Shown here in pieces: positions 26,925 through 34,998 of a DNA stretch of 64,000 bases (its first letter is position 1; the number at the start of each line of letters is the position of its first letter). The stretch is from Bacteroidales bacterium UBA4070 (GTDB taxonomy: Bacteria > Bacteroidota > Bacteroidia > Bacteroidales > VadinHA17). The position numbers were made by a program, and so were the translations under genes. Under the pieces are notes generated by a model. That model did no database searches. It was not told where the DNA came from and worked only from the letters and a program-made list of their open reading frames with translations. Where the stretch lies: assembly GCA_002383485.1 (NCBI GenBank), contig DFYY01000022.1, positions 68,332 through 132,331 of the forward strand, in the 5' to 3' direction.

Positions 26925-26984
26925 ATTTTATGCAATAAGTCCAGAATATAACTATATTTATGCAATTAAATATAGTTTTATGCA
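26925..26984 (+). repeat. Left three-unit repeat array flanking fic
   Basis: Three 10-bp units end in TATGCA: ATTTTATGCA (26925-26934), TATTTATGCA (26955-26964) and GTTTTATGCA (26975-26984), with start-to-start spacing of 30 and 20 nt. The array ends 31 nt before the fic start. An array with the same spacing and orientation follows the gene. Confidence 0.8.
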
Positions 26985-27015
26985 GAATGGTTTAAATTAA
27001 TGAAGTATTTGGCAT

Positions 27016-28518
27016 ATGTCTGAAAAACCAATTGGAAGTACCTGGCTAAAACAGCACTATCAACTTTCAAATATTAAATTATCTCATGAATCTTATCTTG
27101 GTACAAGATCAAAAGTTGAAATACTGCAGGATGGGACAATTATTGACACCTACCAAAAGGCGCAATATAGTCTTAAAGTAGATACTCCGTTAAGCCATTT
27201 TGAGTTTGCTCTTAAATATGATGACGTCCAGATGAGCTTTTATCAGGCTGTCTTAAAATCTATTCCTGAAACAGATATAGTTGAGTATATTAAATCTGCA
27301 CCAGGCTCTAAATATTCCAGGAAGATTGGATTTTGGTATGAATTTTTAACTGGAGAGCAGCTACCCATTGAAGACAGGCCAAAAATCAACTATATTGATT
27401 TAATAGACTCTAAAAGGTATTTTACAGGTTCGATTGTTAAGGATACCCGGTGGCGCATAAACAAAAATTTATTGGGTGATGTTGGTTTTTGTCCTACTAT
27501 TAAGAAAACGGATACTATATCAAAAGCACTTGAACATGATTTTTCTGAGTCTCTCTGGGAACTCACAAAAAACTATTCTCCTGAAATATTAGCAAGGGCC
27601 AATAATTATTTATACAAAAAGGAAACACGTTCATCGTACCAAATTGAAAAAGAAGAACCAACACCAGAGCGTATTGAAAGATTTGTTAGTTTATTGAGTA
27701 ATGCCGGTAAAAAAAATATTAGAGACCTTCTTAGTGAGGAATCTCTTGTATCTCTACAGAATCAGATTGTCGATCCACGTTTTGCAGCTACAGGTTTCCG
27801 GGATTTTCAAAATTATATTGGCCAGACAACATTGAATTATGATGAAATAATTCATTACATATGTCCATCACCGGAATTTATTCCGGAGTTAATGAAAGAT
27901 CTTTCAACTACTGCAATTAATATGGAAGGTGTAAATCCAATTGTAAAGGCAACTGCTGTAGCTTTTGGATTCGTATTTATACACCCATTTGAAGATGGAA
28001 ATGGAAGAATTCATAGATTTTTAATTCATGATCTTTTGTCAAGGGATAATTTCTTACCCACTGGGATGATTATCCCAGTTTCAGCCCATATGGTAAATAA
28101 TTTGAAACTATACGATGAAGCTCTGGAAGCATATTCTAAACCACTTATGCAAATAATTAAATACACAAAAGATAATAAACAAAAATTAAACGTCTTAAAT
28201 GCTTCCGAAGTTGAAGGATATTATAAGTTCCCAGATCTCACAGCGCAAACTGAATATTTATGTACAGTAATTGAAACAGCTATCTCCCGGGATCTTCCAA
28301 ACGAATTAAATTTCCTTCAAAACTATGATGAAGCCAAGGAGTTAATGAAGCAGAGGATAGATATGCCAGATAAGCTAATAGATTCATTTATCCGATTTAC
28401 TCATCAGAATAATGGAGTCTTTCCAAAAAGGAGAAGAAGCACCTTCCATATGCTAAATGATGATGAAATTGAAGCGCTTCAGTCTATTTTCAAGGCTGTC
28501 TTTACTTCAGGTAAATAA
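27016..28518 (+). CDS. Fic-domain protein (putative AMP-transferase), AT-rich island gene
   Basis: The Fic core motif HPFEDGNGRIHR is intact (His323 to Arg334), with a family-like helix before it (VNPIVKATAVAFGFVFIHPF). Fic enzymes transfer AMP or related groups to target proteins; many are toxins. A possible inhibitory motif of the S/T-xxx-E-G/N type appears as SSYQIEKE (residues 206-213), but Gly/Asn is replaced by Lys. At 500 residues it is long, with about 200 N-terminal residues of no recognised family. Codons are AT-rich and unlike the neighbours, indicating transfer. No antitoxin gene lies beside it. Three-unit repeat arrays flank it on both sides. Confidence 0.9.
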   Translation: MSEKPIGSTWLKQHYQLSNIKLSHESYLGTRSKVEILQDGTIIDTYQKAQYSLKVDTPLSHFEFALKYDDVQMSFYQAVLKSIPETDIVEYIKSAPGSKYSRKIGFWYEFLTGEQLPIEDRPKINYIDLIDSKRYFTGSIVKDTRWRINKNLLGDVGFCPTIKKTDTISKALEHDFSESLWELTKNYSPEILARANNYLYKKETRSSYQIEKEEPTPERIERFVSLLSNAGKKNIRDLLSEESLVSLQNQIVDPRFAATGFRDFQNYIGQTTLNYDEIIHYICPSPEFIPELMKDLSTTAINMEGVNPIVKATAVAFGFVFIHPFEDGNGRIHRFLIHDLLSRDNFLPTGMIIPVSAHMVNNLKLYDEALEAYSKPLMQIIKYTKDNKQKLNVLNASEVEGYYKFPDLTAQTEYLCTVIETAISRDLPNELNFLQNYDEAKELMKQRIDMPDKLIDSFIRFTHQNNGVFPKRRRSTFHMLNDDEIEALQSIFKAVFTSGK

Positions 28519-28545
28519 TCAGGGAAGATTATAGGTATATATTTA

Positions 28546-28605
28546 ATTTTATGCTGTGGCCCCTTAAAATATCTAATTTTATGCATTAATATTTGTTTTT
28601 ATGCA
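28546..28605 (+). repeat. Right three-unit repeat array flanking fic
   Basis: Three units, ATTTTATGCT (28546-28555), ATTTTATGCA (28576-28585) and TTTTTATGCA (28596-28605), have the same 30- and 20-nt spacing and orientation as the left array; every unit lies exactly 1621 nt from its left counterpart. The 20-nt spacers are also partly alike (shared CC, AA, ATA and CTA positions). Confidence 0.8.
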
Positions 28606-28680
28606 AGAGCCTCAATAAGTCTGTTTCAGATCTGGCTGTGACTAATTTTTAATATTTTTATATCAAAACCTGGCATTATG

Positions 28681-28707
28681 AAAAAAGCCACTGAGTTACA
28701 GTGGCTT
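28681..28707 (-). terminator. Intrinsic terminator of tRNA-Asp
   Basis: On the minus strand a perfect 9-bp stem, AAGCCACTG with CAGTGGCTT (28707-28699 and 28693-28685), and a 5-nt loop are followed by a run of T. It lies 15 nt beyond the tRNA 3' end. Confidence 0.85.
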
Positions 28708-28721
28708 ATATTTTTCTTTTG

Positions 28722-28796
28722 CGGTGCGGACGGGACTCGAACCCGCGACCCTCGGCGTGACAGGCCGATATTCTAACCAAACTGAACTACCGCACC
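28722..28796 (-). tRNA. tRNA-Asp (anticodon GTC)
   Basis: Read on the minus strand, the acceptor stem GGTGCGG pairs with CCGCACC, with discriminator G. The anticodon loop CCTGTCACG gives GTC, and the T arm is GCGGGTTCGAGTCCCGT. CCA is not encoded. The 75-nt gene has its 3' end facing the AT-rich fic island, the usual side for integrated elements, although the island repeats do not copy the tRNA end. Confidence 0.97.
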
Positions 28797-28949
28797 AAAA
28801 GCGATGCAAAATTAATCCAATTTTCCATTCCTCAAAATATTTTGTTCAAATATATTCCAGTCCGCTCCGGACCATGGTAATACAGCCGTAAAACTGCATC
28901 TCCGCGAAGGATTCATATCCGAAATCAAATGCTATTTCATCAGGTTTAT

Positions 28950-28957
28950 TATATTTG
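28950..28957 (+). promoter_or_regulatory. -7 promoter element of the xdhC operon
   Basis: TATATTTG exactly fits TAnnTTTG and lies 15 nt before the xdhC ATG at 28973, implying a very short leader. No good -33 element is seen. Confidence 0.5.
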
Positions 28958-28972
28958 TTTTTAAGCTTGATT

Positions 28973-30037
28973 ATGAAGAATATCTACCTGCAACTGGCAG
29001 AATATGAAACCGCAGCAAACGGACTAGTCCTGGCCACAGTAGTTGCTGCCAGCGGCTCTACACCACAGAAACCGGGAAGCTCCGCCCTTTTTCTCAATGG
29101 AAGACTTATTGCCGGTACTATTGGCGGCGGAATAGTCGAAAATAAAGTCTCCCTCTATGCTGCCAAATGTGTTGAAGCAAGGGAATCGGCACTGCTCCGG
29201 TTCAATCTCGACCTGGATACTGATGATCCGGAAGAGGCAGTATGTGGAGGTACATTGTCCATACTTGTTGACAGTGATCCGCTCCGGAGCAGCCAGGTGT
29301 TCCGTGAAATGGCAGAGAGTCTGCGTGCATCACGGCCAGGTGTTCTCGTTACAAGGGTGGTGCCCTGGAATGATTCAACTATCCTGATCAGCAGATGCTG
29401 GGCAACTACGGAGTGTGAACCACATGTCCCGGGCAATGACGACGACATGATCGCCACAGAGGTAATACAGATGCTCTCGGACGGAGTCCGCGCAGGGTAC
29501 CACATGCTTGAGATGACAATTCCCGGAGAACAGCACCCCGCAACAGTATTCCTTGAACCGGTCTTTCCGCCGCAGCGACTGATCATTGCCGGTGCCGGGC
29601 ATGTAGGCAGGGCTGTGGCACGCCAGGGCCGCATTCTGGGATTCGAAGTGACTGTAATTGATGACAGGCATGAATACGCGAACAGCCAGAATCTTCCCGA
29701 TGCGGACAATATTATCGTTCGCGATATCGGAGAAGCAATGAGGGAGACGCCAAAGGACTCCGGCACATACATTGTAATCGTGACCCGTGGCCACAGTCAT
29801 GATGCCGAGGCACTCAGACCCTGCATTGGTTCGGAAGCAGCTTATGTAGGAATGATGGGCAGCAAGGTCAAGGTGGCAAAGATGCATGAGGATTTCATCC
29901 TGAAAGGCTGGGCAACAGAAGAGCAGTGGGAGCGGATATATACGCCGATCGGAATCGATATCGGATCTCAGACAGTGGAGGAGATTGCTGTCAGTATTGC
30001 TGCGCAATTGATAATTAAAAGAGGCAACAGGCAGTAG
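28973..30037 (+). CDS. xdhC: XdhC/CoxI family molybdenum-hydroxylase maturation factor
   Basis: XdhC proteins bind molybdenum cofactor and help add the sulfido ligand before insertion into xanthine-dehydrogenase-type enzymes. The N-terminal XdhC_CoxI domain shows ASGSTPQKPGSSALF and GTIGGGIVE; the C-terminal Rossmann domain shows LIIAGAGHVGRAVARQG and VIDDRHEYAN. The ATG at 28973 starts MKNIYLQLAEYE, just after the promoter element; an earlier TTG at 28955 overlaps that element and is unlikely. It is the first gene of a four-gene operon whose last two genes encode the enzyme. Its final codons and stop are part of a dispersed repeat. Confidence 0.93.
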   Translation: MKNIYLQLAEYETAANGLVLATVVAASGSTPQKPGSSALFLNGRLIAGTIGGGIVENKVSLYAAKCVEARESALLRFNLDLDTDDPEEAVCGGTLSILVDSDPLRSSQVFREMAESLRASRPGVLVTRVVPWNDSTILISRCWATTECEPHVPGNDDDMIATEVIQMLSDGVRAGYHMLEMTIPGEQHPATVFLEPVFPPQRLIIAGAGHVGRAVARQGRILGFEVTVIDDRHEYANSQNLPDADNIIVRDIGEAMRETPKDSGTYIVIVTRGHSHDAEALRPCIGSEAAYVGMMGSKVKVAKMHEDFILKGWATEEQWERIYTPIGIDIGSQTVEEIAVSIAAQLIIKRGNRQ

Positions 30038-30104
30038 AGGGCCGGGCGTATAGTCCCGACATTGTCTGTCGGGATAGCGAAGGTGCCAGTTTGCAGGGAA
30101 GGAG
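30028..30104 (+). repeat. Dispersed intergenic hairpin repeat, copy 1
   Basis: The repeat starts CAGGCAGTAGAGGGCC, includes the xdhC stop codon, continues GGGCGTAT, then an 8-bp hairpin (TCCCGACA/TGTCGGGA, 30054-30074) and ends GCCAGTTTGCAGGGA. A second copy with the same flanks but a different hairpin sits at 41658-41730. Confidence 0.75.
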
Positions 30105-30144
30105 TGGGTTTGAGTCAAAAGATTGAAATTAGTCAGGTTATAAG

Positions 30145-30741
30145 ATGACGCGGATATGGGCCATAGTGTTAGCGGCGGGAGAGTCCAGGAGAATGGGCTC
30201 ACCGAAAATGCTGCTCCCATACAATGATGTGACAGTGATTGAGCAGGTTATCCTGAATCTCCTGGATTCTGACATTGACAGGGTGGTGGTTGTGCTTGGA
30301 GCCGGCCGGGAGGAGATTATGTCAGTGACGCGCAGGTATGACGTATTTCACTGCTATAATGAAGATTACAAGTTAGGGATGCTCTCCTCGGTCAAATGCG
30401 GCTTCTACTCACTTCCCCGGGGCTGCATCGGTGCACTAATCATGCCTGGTGATCAGCCAATGACAGGGCCAGGAGAGATAAACCGCGTTATCCGTACTTT
30501 TCTGGAGAGCTGCAAGGGGCTGGTAATGGCGGCACACAATGGCAAGAGGGGACATCCCCTGATCGTGGACATGAAATATGCGGATGAGGTATTGAATCTC
30601 CCGGAGGGTGAAGGATTGAGGGTGCTGGCTGTAAGGCATCCGGAGGATGTGCTGGAGTCTGATACTGATGATTCGTCTGTGCTGAGAGATATTGACACGC
30701 TGGAAGACTATATGAATGAAATTAGTAAAACAAGAGAATGA
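30145..30741 (+). CDS. MocA-like molybdenum cofactor nucleotidyltransferase
   Basis: The nucleotidyltransferase signature AIVLAAGESRRMGSPKMLLP starts the protein, and GALIMPGDQPM holds the metal-binding region. MobA/MocA-like enzymes attach CMP (or GMP) to molybdopterin. Next to xdhC and a CoxL-type enzyme, the cytidylyltransferase role (MCD cofactor) is the better guess. The 198-residue length is typical. Its stop overlaps the following start by 4 nt. Confidence 0.9.
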   Translation: MTRIWAIVLAAGESRRMGSPKMLLPYNDVTVIEQVILNLLDSDIDRVVVVLGAGREEIMSVTRRYDVFHCYNEDYKLGMLSSVKCGFYSLPRGCIGALIMPGDQPMTGPGEINRVIRTFLESCKGLVMAAHNGKRGHPLIVDMKYADEVLNLPEGEGLRVLAVRHPEDVLESDTDDSSVLRDIDTLEDYMNEISKTRE

Positions 30742-31223
30742 TGGAAGAGACAATCCGGTTCAAGCTTAACGGCAATGAGACGGAGCTGGTTACTGATCCG
30801 AACCAGATCCTGCTCTGGGTCCTGAGAAATCATTTTGGCCTTACCGGCACCAAATACGGTTGCGGCATAGGCTTCTGTGGCGCCTGCACCGTGCTGATAG
30901 ACGGAGAGCCGGCCAGATCATGCATGATTCCTGTGAGTGATGTCGCAGGCAGGAGCGTGGTTACCATAGAGGGTCTGGAGGATGGTGGTGAGCTTCATCC
31001 TGTCCAGAAGGCCTTCATTGATCATGATGCCCTCCAATGTGGTTTCTGCACCCCGGGCATGGTGCTTACTGCGGTGGGGATGCTTGAGAAAAATCCTTCC
31101 CCGACACGCGAAGAGATAGTCGCCGGACTGGAAGAAAACCTATGCCGGTGCGGGGCTCACAAACGTATTATCGAAGCTGTTGAAGATGCTGCCAGAATAA
31201 AAAGGGGAGGGAATGTAAAATGA
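30738..31223 (+). CDS. 2Fe-2S subunit of a xanthine dehydrogenase/aldehyde oxidase-type enzyme
   Basis: The 161-residue protein has the plant-type ferredoxin motif CGIGFCGACTVLIDG with a fourth Cys in SCMIPV, then the second 2Fe-2S domain with CGFCTPGM and ENLCRCGAH. This is the CoxS/IorA small subunit that passes electrons from the molybdenum centre. It overlaps the genes on both sides by 4 nt, so subunit synthesis is coupled. The small subunit has no own export signal; it would be carried along by the Tat signal of the large subunit. Confidence 0.95.
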   Translation: MMEETIRFKLNGNETELVTDPNQILLWVLRNHFGLTGTKYGCGIGFCGACTVLIDGEPARSCMIPVSDVAGRSVVTIEGLEDGGELHPVQKAFIDHDALQCGFCTPGMVLTAVGMLEKNPSPTREEIVAGLEENLCRCGAHKRIIEAVEDAARIKRGGNVK

Positions 31224-33379
31224 AGAGCATGACTGACAACCAAAACAGGACCGCACCCCGTCCGGGAATAAAGAGAAGAAGCTTCATCAAGGCACTGGGG
31301 GGAGGCATCGTCCTCTTCTTTGCTCCATGGAACGCAATTGATCTTATGGCGCTGCCTGCACCTCAGCGCCGGAGTCTGACGAAGGACTACAACGCCTTCC
31401 TTCATATTGCAACTGACGGTACGGTGAGTTGCTACACGGGAAAGATAGAGATGGGGCAGGGGATTATCACATCGCTGGCCCAGATGATGGCAGAGGAGCT
31501 TAATGTGCCGCTGGCGAAGGTCAAGATGGTGATGGGTGACACGGATCTGTGCCCCTGGGATGCAGGCACCTGGGGTTCTCTCACCACCAGGGCTTTCGGT
31601 CCGGCCATGAGGGCAGCTGCCGCTGAGACAAGGATGGTACTCGTGCAGATGGCTTCGGAAAAACTGGGAGTCGTGCCTGAAAGACTCGAGGTGACTGACG
31701 GTGAGGTATCTGTTTTGGGCGATCCTGCGGTACGCGTTTCCTATGCCGAGCTGGCACAGGGAAAGAAAATGGAGAGGTATCTCGAGATAAAGCCTGCTCC
31801 GGAAGATTATACAAAGTACACACTGGTAGGCAAGCCGCTTAAGCACAGCGATGCATATGAGAAGGTTACTGGCAGGGCGAAGTATACCGGTGACCTGAGA
31901 TTGCCCGGAATGCTTCATGCCCGGATATTGCGGCCCCCGTCACACGGAGCAAAGCTGGTGACGGCAGATCTTTCAGCTGCCGAAGCCATGGAAGGGGTCA
32001 GCGTTGTGCGTGAAGGCGATTTCATTGCGGTGCTGAGTGAAAACCGTGATCTGGCGGATATCGCTATTGTCAGGATTAGCGCTGAATATTCATCTGATGA
32101 GCTTAATGTAGACAACTCTACTGTATTTGATCACATAAACAGGGGAGAGTACAGGCCCAACGTCGTGCGCAACGACGGAGATGTGGAGCTTGCAGCACCG
32201 CAGTGCGGAAGTCTGTTTGAGCACGAGTATCATGACCCCTATCTTGCGCATGCACCGATAGAGACACACACTGCTCTCGCAAACTTCGAGGATGGGAAGG
32301 TGACGGTCTGGGCCTCTACTCAGTCGCCTTTCGGCTTGCAGGATACAATTGTCATGGAATTGGGTATGAGCCTTGAGACAGTGAGGGTGATCACTCCGTT
32401 TGTTGGCGGCGGTTTCGGAGGAAAGAGTCCGTCGCAGCAGGGTGTGGAGGCTGCGAGGCTGGCACGTTTGACCGGTAAGCCTGTGATGGTAGCCTGGACA
32501 CGTGAGGAGGAGTTCTTCTATGATGCATTTCACCCCGCTTCTGTGGTAAAGGTAAAATCGGGCACAGACAGTGAAGGGAAGATAATGATGTGGGACTATA
32601 ACGTCTACCTGGCCGGCACCCGCGGTGCTGATGTGATATATGATGTCCCCAACGCCAGGGTCACGAGCCACAGCGAGGACAGGTCAAAGTACAGGGTTCA
32701 TCCCTTCGCCACCGGTGCATGGCGTGCCCCGAACAACAACACGAACACCTTCGCCAGGGAGACGCAGATTGATATTATGGCCGCAGCAGCCGGGACTGAT
32801 CCACTGGAATTCAGGCTCAGGAACCTGAAGGATGAGAAGATGAAAGGGGTCCTCAGGGCGGTAGCTGACAAATTCGGGTATGAACCGGGAAAGACGCCCT
32901 CAGGCAGGGGCATTGGCATAGCATGCGGTACCGATGCCGGCACCTGGGTGGCATTCATGGCAGAGGTATCCGTTGACAGGACGACTGGCGCAGTAAGAAT
33001 TGTCCGCCTCGCATGCGCACAGGATATGGGTCTGTGTGTCAATCCGCAGGGAGCACTGCTCCAGATGGAGAGTTGCCTGACGATGGGCATGGGTTATACT
33101 CTGACAGAAGAGGTGAAGTATGTTGGCGGCGATGTGAAAGACAGGAACTTTGACAATTATTCCATTCCGAAGTTTTCATGGCTCCCGAAACTTGAATGTG
33201 TCATAATGGACAGGCCTGACCAGCCTTCGCAGGGAGGAGGAGAACCTGCGATTATCGGAGTGGGAGCGGCGGTAGGCAATGCCATCTTTGATGGCACCGG
33301 CGCAAGGCTTTTCAGAGTGCCTTTTACACCGGAGAGGGTGATGGAGGCCATGGAAAAGTCGGAAGGTCGGAAGGTCTGA
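31220..33379 (+). CDS. Molybdopterin-binding large subunit, Tat-exported (isoquinoline 1-oxidoreductase/aldehyde dehydrogenase type)
   Basis: A twin-arginine signal (GIKRRSFIKALGGGIVLFFA) shows export with cofactor already bound. The molybdenum domain follows: EMGQGIITSLAQMMAEEL, FVGGGFGGKS, GAWRAPNNN, and the catalytic glutamate region GGGEPAIIGVGAA near the C terminus. The 719-residue length and Tat signal match IorB/periplasmic aldehyde dehydrogenases, not cytoplasmic XdhB. No FAD subunit gene and no cytochrome gene accompany it, so the electron acceptor is unknown. A run of 8-bp tandem repeats crosses its stop codon. Confidence 0.93.
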   Translation: MKSMTDNQNRTAPRPGIKRRSFIKALGGGIVLFFAPWNAIDLMALPAPQRRSLTKDYNAFLHIATDGTVSCYTGKIEMGQGIITSLAQMMAEELNVPLAKVKMVMGDTDLCPWDAGTWGSLTTRAFGPAMRAAAAETRMVLVQMASEKLGVVPERLEVTDGEVSVLGDPAVRVSYAELAQGKKMERYLEIKPAPEDYTKYTLVGKPLKHSDAYEKVTGRAKYTGDLRLPGMLHARILRPPSHGAKLVTADLSAAEAMEGVSVVREGDFIAVLSENRDLADIAIVRISAEYSSDELNVDNSTVFDHINRGEYRPNVVRNDGDVELAAPQCGSLFEHEYHDPYLAHAPIETHTALANFEDGKVTVWASTQSPFGLQDTIVMELGMSLETVRVITPFVGGGFGGKSPSQQGVEAARLARLTGKPVMVAWTREEEFFYDAFHPASVVKVKSGTDSEGKIMMWDYNVYLAGTRGADVIYDVPNARVTSHSEDRSKYRVHPFATGAWRAPNNNTNTFARETQIDIMAAAAGTDPLEFRLRNLKDEKMKGVLRAVADKFGYEPGKTPSGRGIGIACGTDAGTWVAFMAEVSVDRTTGAVRIVRLACAQDMGLCVNPQGALLQMESCLTMGMGYTLTEEVKYVGGDVKDRNFDNYSIPKFSWLPKLECVIMDRPDQPSQGGGEPAIIGVGAAVGNAIFDGTGARLFRVPFTPERVMEAMEKSEGRKV

Positions 33380-33397
33380 AGGTCAGAAGGTCAGAAG
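33358..33397 (+). repeat. 8-bp tandem repeat across the stop codon of the molybdopterin subunit
   Basis: Five consecutive units of GTCNGAAG (two GTCGGAAG, one GTCTGAAG, two GTCAGAAG). The TGA stop is in the third unit. Because eight is not a multiple of three, unit gain or loss before the stop would change the C-terminal frame. Confidence 0.85.
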
Positions 33398-33482
33398 GGC
33401 GGGAATCCTGAAGTTCCTGCCAGTGGGAAGGAGAAGAAGAGACCGAAACGCCGCAGAATCCGAAAGGCGTGAGACAAATAAA

Positions 33483-33517
33483 AAAAGGAGGGAAGCCGTT
33501 AAGGCAACCCTCCTTTT
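33483..33517. terminator. Bidirectional terminator between the molybdenum operon and susD
   Basis: A 10-bp stem AAAAGGAGGG (33483-33492) with CCCTCCTTTT (33508-33517) encloses a short inner stem GCC/GGC (33495-33505). A-run on the left and T-run on the right let it work on both strands, for the operon ending at 33379 and for the susCD pair ending at 33538. Confidence 0.85.
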
Positions 33518-33537
33518 AATTTTAAGTTATACGCAGG

Positions 33538-34980
33538 TTATCTGCCGGCAGTGTACCATGAGTTCTGCTCAAGCAGGTCATTGACCTCCATCTCGCGGAA
33601 AGGAATCGGGAGAATCAGGTTGCCTGCATTGTAGGCATCGGTGCCGACGTTCGACTTCCACCTTTTAAGGTCATGAAGCCTGTGTCCTTCCCAGCAGAGT
33701 TCGAGGTATCTCTCTTCCCTGATCTGTTCCCTGGTAACATCAGTTGTGTAAAGAGGAGCATTAGCCCTGCCACGGATTTTGTTGATATCCTGTGTCGGGG
33801 TGTTCGGACCTATGTCAGTTGCAGGGTCCTCGAAATTGGCTTCTGCTCTGATAAGATACATTTCAGCCAGCCTGATGAGAGGAATATTCCTGTAATAGTC
33901 ACCCCACTTGGCAGTGTTGATGCCACCCTTGTTCAGGATAGTTCCTACTCCCTTGTAGTACATCATTGTGATGTTGTCTATGGTGTATCCGGTCTCGGTA
34001 TTTGACTGGTAGCGGCCGCGAAGGTCAGAGCCATTGAATCTGTCAAGGAAGACCTGCTGCACCTCGTAGTCGCCACGGCCCGCACTTGCCAGTGATGCAT
34101 ACATTACCGGCAGCCAGCTGATTGCGGAGGTCATGTTCTTCTGAATTGCGAAGATGTCCTCGGGTGAATTCTCAGCGTTATTGAATGCTTCCAGTGGTGT
34201 TGCCGTCAGGTCGAAGAGGCCGTTCTGTATTACCCTGTCGGCTTCCGTTGCTGCCGACGCCAGGTTGCCCATCTGCAGGTAAAGCCTTGCAAGCACGGCG
34301 CTTGCACTCATTGAAGAGGCATAGACATCATTGGCGTCAGGAAGCAGACCGCGTGCAGCAGTCAGGTCTTCAATCGCCTGGGCATAGCAGTCCTCGACGG
34401 TGTTTCTGGCCACCGGTACTGCGTCTGCGACATCGCTGGTGGGGGTAAGTACAAGAGGAATACCCAACTGGTTATTCGGTTGGTTCGGCTCATAAGGTAG
34501 TCCGAAGAACCGGGTCATCTCGAAGATGGTCCAGCCCCTGAGGAAGAGCGCTTCACCCTTCACTAAGTCAGCATCATCTGCATCAAGCAATGCAAGGACA
34601 TCTTCCTGCAGCAGAGTGTTGCAGGTGTTGATGAGGCTGTATGCCTCGGTCCAGGTGTATTCCACATAGCTGTTGGTGGTAGTAGCTTCTTTCCTGTAGA
34701 ATTCGCGGGGCTGCTCATAGGTGCCCATGAATCTCATATCGGTGGTGGCAGCATAAAGCTCGCTGTACTCATTAAAATATGATCCGAATATACCGTCGCT
34801 GCTGGCCTGCAGGTAAGCACCCACAAGTGCTGCCTTGATGTTGTCAGGCGTTGTAAGAGCCACCTCGGCATCAATTGACTGTTTTGGCTTGATCTCAAGC
34901 TTTTCCGTACACGAAACGAGCATTGCCAATACCGGAACAATCAAGATCCAGAATTTGTATTTGTTTATCGTATTTTTCAT
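33538..34980 (-). CDS. SusD/RagB-type surface lipoprotein (second pair)
   Basis: A lipoprotein signal (VPVLAMLVSCTEKLEIKPK) precedes a SusD fold. Signature parts are AALVGAYLQASSDGIFG at the N terminus and IPLIRLAEMYLIRAEANF, REERYLELCWEGHRLHDLKR at the C terminus. At 480 residues it is one of the shorter family members. It starts 18 nt after the susC gene on the same strand and forms its lid protein. Nearby genes give no hint of the ligand: no glycosidase, peptidase or regulator is adjacent. Confidence 0.95.
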   Translation of the reverse strand: MKNTINKYKFWILIVPVLAMLVSCTEKLEIKPKQSIDAEVALTTPDNIKAALVGAYLQASSDGIFGSYFNEYSELYAATTDMRFMGTYEQPREFYRKEATTTNSYVEYTWTEAYSLINTCNTLLQEDVLALLDADDADLVKGEALFLRGWTIFEMTRFFGLPYEPNQPNNQLGIPLVLTPTSDVADAVPVARNTVEDCYAQAIEDLTAARGLLPDANDVYASSMSASAVLARLYLQMGNLASAATEADRVIQNGLFDLTATPLEAFNNAENSPEDIFAIQKNMTSAISWLPVMYASLASAGRGDYEVQQVFLDRFNGSDLRGRYQSNTETGYTIDNITMMYYKGVGTILNKGGINTAKWGDYYRNIPLIRLAEMYLIRAEANFEDPATDIGPNTPTQDINKIRGRANAPLYTTDVTREQIREERYLELCWEGHRLHDLKRWKSNVGTDAYNAGNLILPIPFREMEVNDLLEQNSWYTAGR

Positions 34981-34998
34981 GACTATTGGTATTTAGCG

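Larger units (their letters stand above)
28519..28972. other. 454-bp intergenic stretch between fic and xdhC
   Basis: It holds the right repeat array, the tRNA-Asp gene and its terminator (both minus strand), and the xdhC promoter element. Composition changes from AT-rich to the genome average near the tRNA, so the edge of the imported island is probably between 28610 and 28690. No further protein gene is seen. Confidence 0.6.

Noticed and set aside
26925..28605. CRISPR array
   Set aside because: Units are only 10 bp, occur in threes, with 20- and 10-nt spacers, and no cas gene is present.
29155..30220. Long minus-strand frames opposite xdhC
   Set aside because: They mirror the coding frame of xdhC and the start of the MocA-like gene and show no family motif.
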